This document shows, in pieces, positions 36,847-41,822 of a stretch of 41,822 nucleotides of DNA (positions within the stretch are counted from its first letter, which is position 1; each line of letters starts with the position of its first letter). The DNA comes from Desulfobacterales bacterium. GTDB taxonomy: Bacteria; Desulfobacterota; Desulfobacteria; Desulfobacterales; JAQWFD01. The translations under genes were made by a program, and so were the position numbers. The notes beneath the pieces are model-generated. The model was not told where the DNA came from. It saw only the letters and a program-made list of their open reading frames with translations, and searched no databases. Where the stretch lies: contig JAQWFD010000037.1 in the NCBI GenBank assembly GCA_028704555.1, forward strand, positions 1 through 41,822. Reading direction: 5' to 3'.

Positions 36847-37575
36847 ATGGGCAATCGCTGGTCTATTTACATAGATATTGAAGGCTTCGGTGCTCTTTAT
36901 GAAAAAGACAACCAAATTCTTCTATCGCTCGGAGACCTAATGGAGGGGATTTACCTCATCGGGTCGCATTGCTACACGGAAACACCAAATCGGATATTTG
37001 CCCATCAAACTGGCGATGGTTTTGCAATTGTAAGCGAATTTGGGACAACCTCGCTAGAAATCCCCGTTGCCATTGCAATAGCCCTCATGCGGCATATTTC
37101 AGCCGGAGGCCGTTTTGCTAAAGCTACTATTGGCGAAGGTGGTTTTGGTGACATATCTGGATGTTATCCTGCATCCGTGCGAGATGCACGTGATGAATAT
37201 GGTCGTGTACGGTTAGGGAGAGGAATAATGACACTGTTCTCAACAATGGGAACAGCCTTGATTCATGCAGTGGCTTTGACAAAGAAATCGCCGAGCGGAA
37301 CCTTGTTAACGCTCTCGCATGAAGCATTGTCCCGCCTGCCAAACGGCTGCGTAGTTCAAGTTATAGCCGAGCGAAAACTTATCAGCATAGATTGGGTGCA
37401 TAGTTCCTTCCCACTTGTGTCCGATATCCAGGGTAAATCCGGCCTGCAAGCACCATCTCCCGCTGAATTGAAAGAAAACCTCATAAATTATTTTCAAATG
37501 CCCGGTGTTAAAGAAGAGTGGAAAGCTAACTCGAATTGGTACTTGTCATTGGGGATAGTACCAAATGGCACCTAA
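36847..37575 (+). CDS. Cassette 1, gene B: nucleotide-cyclase-like protein
   Basis: 242 residues from ATG 36847, preceded by AGAGG at about six bases; ATG 36832, overlapping the lipoprotein stop, is an alternative. SIYIDIEGFGALYEKD followed by FAHQTGDGFAIVSEF resembles the two metal-binding strands of the class III cyclase/GGDEF-type catalytic fold: D10 in a DIxGF-like motif and D57 in a GDGF motif. The second half (MRHISAGGRFAKATIGEGGF, GRGIMTLFSTMGTALIHAVAL) fits the alternation of that fold. Typical substrate-selecting residues cannot be located by eye. Possible nucleotide cyclase or a non-catalytic relative; function unproven. Confidence 0.6.
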   Translation: MGNRWSIYIDIEGFGALYEKDNQILLSLGDLMEGIYLIGSHCYTETPNRIFAHQTGDGFAIVSEFGTTSLEIPVAIAIALMRHISAGGRFAKATIGEGGFGDISGCYPASVRDARDEYGRVRLGRGIMTLFSTMGTALIHAVALTKKSPSGTLLTLSHEALSRLPNGCVVQVIAERKLISIDWVHSSFPLVSDIQGKSGLQAPSPAELKENLINYFQMPGVKEEWKANSNWYLSLGIVPNGT

Positions 37576-37645
37576 CCAACCGCATCAACTCGGACTGGCA
37601 ATTCCGCTGCGCTCCATTGCCAGCCGGTTATGCGGACCGTTGGCA
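37570..37645 (+). other. attC site 1
   Basis: ACCTAAC (37570-37576, overlapping the TAA stop) as R''; GCATCAACTCGGACTGGCAAT pairs with ATTGCCAGCCGGTTATGC around the loop TCCGCTGCGCTCC. R' is GTTGGCA (37639-37645), which pairs with CCAAC at 37576-37580. The CGGAC/CCGG internal arms with an unpaired base pattern are typical of attC. Confidence 0.8.
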
Positions 37646-37662
37646 ACAAGGAGACATCGAAT

Positions 37663-38166
37663 ATGAACAAAATCGTGATACCGAGCACATCTATAGAAGA
37701 GAAATGCGTTAATGAGGTGCTTGGATTAACTCGCAACAGATACAATGAACTTCAATATGAAGAAATCCTCGAACACAATGTGGATGTGTGCCGAATGGGA
37801 ATTGAGGACGGAATCACGAGTAGCGATTATTCACAAATGCTTACAGAGCCAAGAATTGAGAAGGGGGACATCGTTATTGGTTTTACTGAAGGGCTCAATC
37901 AATACTGTAACAATGCGTGTCTCGAAAAGGAATATTATGGCACTGACTATCCTGAAGAAATAGCCAAGTACATAGACTGGGGTTATCAGTGTTGCTACGG
38001 CGATCCCAATAGAGATGAATCTGAGGACGTTTCTGACGTTGGGGCATCTGAAGAGAGTTTTAAGCGTTTTTTGGAAGAATTCGTGGAAAACCTTGGAGAA
38101 CAGGTCGTTAAATTACAAGCTGAATATGTAAAACAGCATCCTGACGAATTCATTGGGAATGGCTAA
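37663..38166 (+). CDS. Cassette 2: acidic protein of unknown function
   Basis: 167 residues from ATG 37663 (AAGGAG nine bases upstream; an in-frame ATG at 37630 lies inside the attC site and was not used). Acidic, with five to six cysteines including NQYCNNACLEKE and DWGYQCCYGDP, a DESEDVSD stretch, and a helical C-terminus EESFKRFLEEFVENLGEQ. No family recognised. AT-rich relative to the flanking chromosome. Confidence 0.75.
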   Translation: MNKIVIPSTSIEEKCVNEVLGLTRNRYNELQYEEILEHNVDVCRMGIEDGITSSDYSQMLTEPRIEKGDIVIGFTEGLNQYCNNACLEKEYYGTDYPEEIAKYIDWGYQCCYGDPNRDESEDVSDVGASEESFKRFLEEFVENLGEQVVKLQAEYVKQHPDEFIGNG

Positions 38167-38302
38167 GAACTGCCAACCAGAAGCTGAAGAGGGACCGGGA
38201 AAGGCCGCGGCGTTTTTGGTCGAATTCAGTTTACATAAATTTCCGGGCCGTGAAATAAGACTTTGGTTCTTCTTTCCCGGCCCCTTAGCAGCGGCGTTAG
38301 GC
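38160..38302 (+). other. attC site 2 (long form)
   Basis: About 143 bases. GCTGAAGAGGGACCGGGAAAG (38183-38203) pairs imperfectly with CTTTCCCGGCCCCTTAGCAGC (38272-38292). The right core is GCGTTAGGC (GTTAGGC at 38296-38302). The left core GGCTAAG at the stop codon is a one-base variant of GCCTAAC-type sites. Length and layout resemble the long attC sites of chromosomal integrons. Confidence 0.75.
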
Positions 38303-38308
38303 AAATGA

Positions 38309-39025
38309 ATGAATAACCTCGATCGCTACAAAATGCTCGTTGATGGTGTGCCGAAGGACATTGCCTCGGTACCGTCCGAGTTTGTCCTTCATAAAAATGG
38401 TACTCTCAGTGTGGTGTGGGCACCTGTCGACTACATCAATAAAGGAGCCCGGATTGCTATCGTCGGTATCACCCCAGGATGGCAACAGGCTCAGGTCGCT
38501 TACAAGGTAGCCCAACAGGCCCTGAAAGGCGGCCTCAGCTACATAGATGCTTGTGCGTGTGCGAAAGGCCAAGCTGCTTTTGCCGGAGCCATGCGTAAGA
38601 ACCTCGTTGCGATGCTTGATGAAATTGGTGTTGCTTCGGTCTTGGGCATTGCCTCGACTGTTGACCTCTTTAGCGGATTGCACCCCGACCTCCACACGAC
38701 GTCAGTATTACGCTATCCGGTTTTTCACAACAATAAAAACTACACGGGCCATACTCCAAATTTACTGAAGAATGATTACCTTCGCTCAATGGTAGAGTCT
38801 TTGCTCTTGGAGGAGCTAATGGCGGTCTCACCTGTTTTGGTTGTTCCGCTTGGGAAGGCCGCCAATGAGTGTGTTCGACACGCGTTAACCATTTGTCAGG
38901 CAAACGTTTCTCTTTTGAACAAGTTTCCGCACCCCTCTGGAGCAAATGCTCACAGAGTGCGTCAGTTTAATGAGCAGAAGAAAGTTCTTGCGAACACTGT
39001 GGATAATTGGGGAAGGTCTGCCTAA
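38309..39025 (+). CDS. Cassette 3: uracil-DNA-glycosylase-fold protein
   Basis: 238 residues. ARIAIVGITPGWQQAQ (G53-x3-G57) resembles motif A (GxxPG) of the UDG superfamily. SPVLVVPLGKAANECV is the usual second beta strand before the C-terminal motif, and FPHPSGANAHRVRQF (H208-P-S-G) corresponds to motif B HPSxxN/H. Members remove damaged or deaminated bases from DNA; some family members have other roles. Catalytic competence cannot be judged by eye. ATG follows the attC core by six bases, so the ribosome site lies in the GTTAGGCAAATGA stretch and is weak. Confidence 0.7.
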   Translation: MNNLDRYKMLVDGVPKDIASVPSEFVLHKNGTLSVVWAPVDYINKGARIAIVGITPGWQQAQVAYKVAQQALKGGLSYIDACACAKGQAAFAGAMRKNLVAMLDEIGVASVLGIASTVDLFSGLHPDLHTTSVLRYPVFHNNKNYTGHTPNLLKNDYLRSMVESLLLEELMAVSPVLVVPLGKAANECVRHALTICQANVSLLNKFPHPSGANAHRVRQFNEQKKVLANTVDNWGRSA

Positions 39026-39080
39026 CATTTCGTTCACATAGGAGCGGAAAAAGCCGCATCCAAAGAGCTTTTCGTTAGGA
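39020..39080 (+). other. attC site 3
   Basis: 61 bases: R'' GCCTAAC (39020-39026) over the stop codon and R' GTTAGGA (39074-39080). Internal arms GGAGCGG and CCGCATCC surround a short AAAAAG loop. This is the most canonical site of the array. Confidence 0.85.
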
Positions 39081-39102
39081 ATAACGAGAGAAAGGACATG
39101 AT

Positions 39103-40023
39103 ATGCCGCGGTACTGGGTAATGGCTCCCGTTCAGTCGAAGCCGTCAGGTCTATTCGACGCAGTATGGCAATTCGATCGTGACCAGAACGTGATATCCAT
39201 CGGCTGGAGCCAGCTTGGCGATGTCACGGGCATAACCAGAGAAGAACTGGCCGAGTCTGTTTCCGCAGCCTACCCGGGCAAGCCTTCGCAAACCAAAGGG
39301 CTATACACAAACATGTTGTGGGCGTTCTACCACGAGATGCTTCCCGGTGACTACGTGATCGCACGGCGGGGGAGGAAGACGCTTGCTGGCGTGGGCAGGA
39401 TCACCGGACCCGCCGCATACGCGCCGGCTCGGAATTCACACGTCGAGCATCCGGGATTCATAGACGTTGCTTGGCAAGACCAACCCCGCGACAAGCCTTT
39501 CTCTACGATTGTCTTTCCCATGCACACATTGGCGGAGTTTTCGGAGGACCAATTTCGAAGCGTTGTTGAAGGCTCTGGCCCTCCAATCTGCACGCCGGAT
39601 GACGAACCCGAAGTCGATGACCCGAGTGAGTTCGTTCTGGAAAAGTACTTGGAGGATTTCATCGTCAGTAACTTCGTGACGATCTTCAAAGGACACCTGG
39701 GGCTTTTCGAGGATTCGGAAGGGAACGACGGTCAACAATACGCAACCGACATCGGCTCCATCGACATACTGGCAGTCGATGCACAGTCCAACGCATTCGT
39801 TGTGATTGAGTTGAAGAAGGGGCGACCCTCCGACAGAGTCGTCGGGCAGATCCTACGGTACATGGGATGGGTGAAGATGAATCTGTGTTCGGATGGACAG
39901 ATGGTGAAAGGATTAATCATCTGTCGAGATCACGATCCGAAATTGACCTATGCCTTGGAAATGACGAACAACATCGACGTGCGATACTACAATGTGTCGT
40001 TCAAATTGAGAGAGAATCCCTAA
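39103..40023 (+). CDS. Cassette 4: EVE/PUA-like plus PD-(D/E)XK nuclease-like protein
   Basis: 306 residues, AAAGGA site seven bases upstream. The N-terminal part (PRYWVMAPVQSKPSGLFDA and later GDYVIARRGRKTLAGVGRIT) resembles EVE/PUA-like modified-base readers. The C-terminal part has a nuclease core: D221 in DIGSIDILAVD, then E236-L-K238 in VVIELKKGRPSDRVVGQILR, and later GLIICRDHDPKLTYAL, as in DUF91/NucS-like PD-(D/E)XK proteins. Together this suggests a modification-dependent restriction enzyme. GC-richer than the neighbouring cassettes, indicating a different origin. Confidence 0.75.
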   Translation: MPRYWVMAPVQSKPSGLFDAVWQFDRDQNVISIGWSQLGDVTGITREELAESVSAAYPGKPSQTKGLYTNMLWAFYHEMLPGDYVIARRGRKTLAGVGRITGPAAYAPARNSHVEHPGFIDVAWQDQPRDKPFSTIVFPMHTLAEFSEDQFRSVVEGSGPPICTPDDEPEVDDPSEFVLEKYLEDFIVSNFVTIFKGHLGLFEDSEGNDGQQYATDIGSIDILAVDAQSNAFVVIELKKGRPSDRVVGQILRYMGWVKMNLCSDGQMVKGLIICRDHDPKLTYALEMTNNIDVRYYNVSFKLRENP

Positions 40024-40087
40024 CCAATCAATAGACTCTGACCAAAAAAGCTGACGCTTTTTCGGCAGGTCATTTCAGGCGTTATGG
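40018..40087 (+). other. attC site 4
   Basis: R'' CCCTAAC (40018-40024) over the stop codon, R' GTTATGG (40081-40087). Inner pairs include TGACC/GGTCA and AAAAAAGC/GCTTTTT. The site is degenerate in the middle but correctly placed. Confidence 0.7.
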
Positions 40088-40091
40088 CGGC

Positions 40092-40658
40092 ATGGAGATC
40101 CAACTAATGGACATATCAGAAAAAGTCTGGCTTGAATATCATTCAAATCTTCGTACGTTTATTAAAAGAAGAATATCGAATGACGCAGCGACTGATGACA
40201 TTCTTCAGAACGTATTTTTGAAAATGCATTTCGGTTTGGCTTCCTTGAAAGACGAGACAAAACTGAAAAGCTGGCTCTACCAAATTGCAAGAAACGCTAT
40301 CATCGATTATTTCCGGTCGCAGAAGCCAACCGTAGATATTCCTGAGTGGCTTTCGCAACCTGAAACCGATCCCTCAGAAAAGGTGACTCAAGAGTTGTCG
40401 GAATGCCTGCAACCAATGATTCAACTTCTGCCCAAGAACTATCGCGAGGCAGTCACTTTGGCAGAATTGAAAGGATTGAGGCAGAAGGAAGTCGCCCAGG
40501 TTCAGAGCATTTCGGCTTCGGGCGCCAAATCCCGAGTCCAACGGGGCCGAGCCCTCTTGAAAGAAATGCTGGCTGAGTGTTGCCGGCTTGATTTCGACCA
40601 TCGTGGTCGAATTAGTGGGTACGAACGAAAAGACGGAATTTGTGATGGTTGTTGCTGA
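40092..40658 (+). CDS. Cassette 5, gene A: SigZ-like sigma-70 family factor
   Basis: 188 residues (or 183 from ATG 40107, where family similarity begins). Region 2: LRTFIKRRISNDAATDDILQ, VFLKMHFGL and SWLYQIARNAIIDYFR. Region 4: LLPKNYREAVTLAELKGLRQ, KEVAQVQSISASGAKSRVQR. The C-terminus carries cysteines ECC (163-164) and CDGCC (184-188) after DFDHRGRISGY, the SigZ-type tail. The tail could bind a metal or metalloid. Next comes arsM without an intervening attC. A sigma factor in a cassette is unusual. Confidence 0.85.
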   Translation: MEIQLMDISEKVWLEYHSNLRTFIKRRISNDAATDDILQNVFLKMHFGLASLKDETKLKSWLYQIARNAIIDYFRSQKPTVDIPEWLSQPETDPSEKVTQELSECLQPMIQLLPKNYREAVTLAELKGLRQKEVAQVQSISASGAKSRVQRGRALLKEMLAECCRLDFDHRGRISGYERKDGICDGCC

Positions 40659-40663
40659 TATTT

Positions 40664-40694
40664 TGCGTCCTTTTTGATGTTTCCTCGTCTATAA
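40664..40694 (+). promoter_or_regulatory. Possible ECF-type promoter for arsM
   Basis: TGCGTCC (40664-40670) and CGTCTATAA (40686-40694) with 15 bases between them. CGTC is the usual -10 core of ECF-type sigma factors, so the neighbouring sigma factor might read this site. Inference from motif resemblance only. Confidence 0.3.
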
Positions 40695-40733
40695 GTGTGA
40701 GCATTAATCATTAACCCTATAGAGGAGGTGCAA

Positions 40734-41534
40734 ATGGACAAAAGTAAGAATGACGAAATTCGCAGTGCTGTTCGAGAAAACTACGGAAAGGTAGCTGCAT
40801 CGGGAAGCGCCGGTTGCGGTTGCTCACCCTCATCCTGTTGTGGAACACTCAATGGCCTGACGGCAGCGGATATTTCGCTTGGCTTGGGTTACTCCGGCGA
40901 GGACGTGACTGCCGTGCCGGAAGGGGCGAACATGGGCCTTGGGTGCGGCAATCCGCAGGCCATCGCTTCCTTACAAACCGGCGAAGTTGTGCTGGACTTG
41001 GGCAGCGGAGGAGGATTCGATTGTTTCCTGGCGGCGCGGGTTGTTGGGGACAAGGGAGTTGTTATCGGTGTTGATATGACAGCGGAGATGATCACCAAAT
41101 CCCGCCGTAACGCTGAACAAGCCGGTTTCGAGAACGTCGATTTTCGCCTGGGAGAGTTGGAAAACCTGCCAGTTGCCGATGGAATTATCGATGTCATCAT
41201 TTCCAACTGTGTGATCAACCTTTCTCCAGAGAAAGAAAGGGTATTCCGTGAGGCATTCCGCGTATTAAAACAAGGTGGGCGGCTGGCGATTTCCGATGTT
41301 GTTGCCACCGCTGAGATTCCGGACGACGTAAAGAAAGATATGGCAATGTATACTGGTTGTATCACGGGCGCATCTTATATTTCGGAACTCGAATCTATGT
41401 TGCAGCAAGCTGGCTTTGAGAACATCCGGATCAGGCCAAAAGATGAAAGTAAAGCCTTTATCCGTGATTGGGCACCCGGAAGTAAGGTTGAGGATTATGT
41501 TGTTTCGGCAACTGTTGAGGCAGTAAAGCCATAG
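40734..41534 (+). CDS. arsM: Cassette 5, gene B: arsenite S-adenosylmethyltransferase
   Basis: 266 residues from ATG 40734 with GAGGAGG at six bases. N-terminal cysteines GCGCSPSSCCG (C28, C30, C35, C36), SAM-binding VVLDLGSGGGFDCFLAA, then SNCVINLSPEKERVF (C159) and YTGCITGASY (C209). These correspond to the As(III)-binding cysteines of ArsM/AS3MT. The C-terminal FENIRIRPKDESKAFIRDW is typical. It methylates arsenite with SAM. The association with the cysteine-tailed sigma factor suggests arsenic-responsive control. Confidence 0.92.
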   Translation: MDKSKNDEIRSAVRENYGKVAASGSAGCGCSPSSCCGTLNGLTAADISLGLGYSGEDVTAVPEGANMGLGCGNPQAIASLQTGEVVLDLGSGGGFDCFLAARVVGDKGVVIGVDMTAEMITKSRRNAEQAGFENVDFRLGELENLPVADGIIDVIISNCVINLSPEKERVFREAFRVLKQGGRLAISDVVATAEIPDDVKKDMAMYTGCITGASYISELESMLQQAGFENIRIRPKDESKAFIRDWAPGSKVEDYVVSATVEAVKP

Positions 41535-41622
41535 CCATAACAAGGCAAATTAACGCGGACTGCCAAAAGCTGCGCCGCTTCGCTCTGCATCTTTTGGCAT
41601 CCGGTTATTTGCAACGTGATAG
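41534..41622 (+). other. attC site 5 with altered R' core
   Basis: R'' GCCATAAC (41534-41541). Inner arms GCAAATTAACGCGG with CCGGTTATTTGC, and GCCAAAAG with CTTTTGGC. The expected right core GTTATGGC is instead GTGATAG (41616-41622). The site is otherwise the clearest palindrome of the set. Confidence 0.75.
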
Positions 41623-41655
41623 TAAAAAAGCATACAAATCATAGAAAAATTGGGT

Positions 41656-41692
41656 AACACTTTCTTCTCCCCCCAAAAAAGGAGAAAGTGTT
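41656..41692. repeat. Inverted repeat before the transposase-like gene
   Basis: AACACTTTCTTCTCC pairs with GGAGAAAGTGTT apart from a three-base bulge, with loop CCCCAAAAAA. It could be a terminator or part of an insertion-sequence end; GGAG within the right arm could also serve as a ribosome site for the gene starting at 41699. Confidence 0.6.
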
Positions 41693-41698
41693 ATAAGT

Positions 41699-41822
41699 TT
41701 GAAACAATTCAGCCAAAATCAAAAACTGACAATCCTTAACAGCGCCAAACAAATCGGGATGAAGAAGGCAGCAGAGATTGCCGACGTTCATTACACCACG
41801 GTCTATGACTGGCGGCGCCAGC
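41699..41822 (+). CDS. Transposase-like HTH protein, N-terminal fragment (cut by window edge)
   Basis: Open frame from a TTG at 41699 to the end: LKQFSQNQKLTILNSAKQIG then MKKAAEIADVHYTTVYDWRR. The helix-turn-helix with TTVYDWRRQ is typical of the N-termini of IS3-type OrfA and related transposases. The family cannot be fixed from 41 residues. Start uncertain; no ATG upstream in frame. It follows directly on the damaged last attC. Confidence 0.55.
   Translation, partial: MKQFSQNQKLTILNSAKQIGMKKAAEIADVHYTTVYDWRRQ

Larger units (their letters stand above)
36310..41622 (+). mobile_element. Integron gene-cassette array without visible integrase (CALIN-like)
   Basis: Five consecutive units, each with genes on the plus strand and ending in an imperfect inverted repeat whose right end is a GTTRRRY-like core (GTTGGCA 37639, GTTAGGC 38296, GTTAGGA 39074, GTTATGG 40081, altered GTGATAG 41616). 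A GTTAGGT at 36310 marks the left edge. Repeats are 60-143 bases long, start right at the stop codon of the preceding gene, and have internal arms such as CGGACTGGC/GCCAGCCG, as in known attC sites. Gene contents are unrelated to each other and vary in base composition. No intI is found in the window; an integrase beyond the right edge cannot be excluded. Confidence 0.8.

Overview
The window looks like a chromosomal segment of a sulfate-reducing or related anaerobic Desulfobacterota bacterium (Desulfobacteraceae-like). This is inferred from a periplasmic-type two-subunit [FeFe] hydrogenase with a Tat signal on the small subunit, a large multi-PAS/GAF hybrid histidine kinase, and the general gene style. 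I could not run a database search, so the taxon is an inference.

Left part (1-9.6 kb). hydA-hydB lie on the minus strand. A 0.87-kb non-coding stretch, partly GC-rich and hairpin-rich, follows. Then comes a compact plus-strand operon for uptake of a metal-chelate-type ligand: FecE-like ATPase, FecB/BtuF-like binding protein, FecCD-like permease, a radical SAM protein with a large unusual C-terminal extension, and a second binding protein paralogous to the first. Several junctions overlap (TTGA, ATGA). An inositol-monophosphatase-family enzyme converges on its end.

Middle part (9.6-25 kb). A tandem duplication with a 450-bp period carries two near-identical 56-residue proteins behind a structured leader. 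Mostly housekeeping genes follow: hrpB, a GIY-YIG protein, a metallo-beta-lactamase-fold protein, a 7-bp-period repeat tract, recQ, an aminotransferase, a small unknown protein, a lipoprotein, kdsB, a membrane-anchored coiled-coil protein beside guaA, a TrpF-like barrel lacking the catalytic cysteine, and efp.

Signalling part (24.8-32.2 kb). A decayed, frameshifted GGDEF gene precedes a three-gene unit: a 1797-residue hybrid histidine kinase (Cache, HAMP, three PAS, two GAF, HisKA, HATPase, two REC, HPt), a single-domain REC protein, and a REC-GGDEF diguanylate cyclase. A PIF1-like helicase with HRDC and HTH modules follows on the minus strand.

Right part (34.8-41.8 kb). After a 1.5-kb palindrome-rich non-coding zone come plus-strand genes separated by imperfect inverted repeats ending in GTTRRRY-like cores. 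I read this as an integron gene-cassette array. No integrase gene is visible, so it resembles a CALIN (cluster of attC sites lacking an integron integrase). Cassettes: (1) a lipoprotein plus a nucleotide-cyclase-like protein; (2) an acidic unknown protein; (3) a uracil-DNA-glycosylase-fold protein; (4) an EVE/PUA-like plus PD-(D/E)XK nuclease-like protein; (5) a SigZ-like sigma factor with C-terminal cysteines plus an ArsM-type arsenite methyltransferase. The last attC has an altered R' core and is followed by the start of a transposase-like HTH protein cut by the window edge. The cassette array, and especially the sigma factor/arsM cassette and the cyclase-like/lipoprotein cassette, together with the radical SAM uptake operon, are the most interesting parts.
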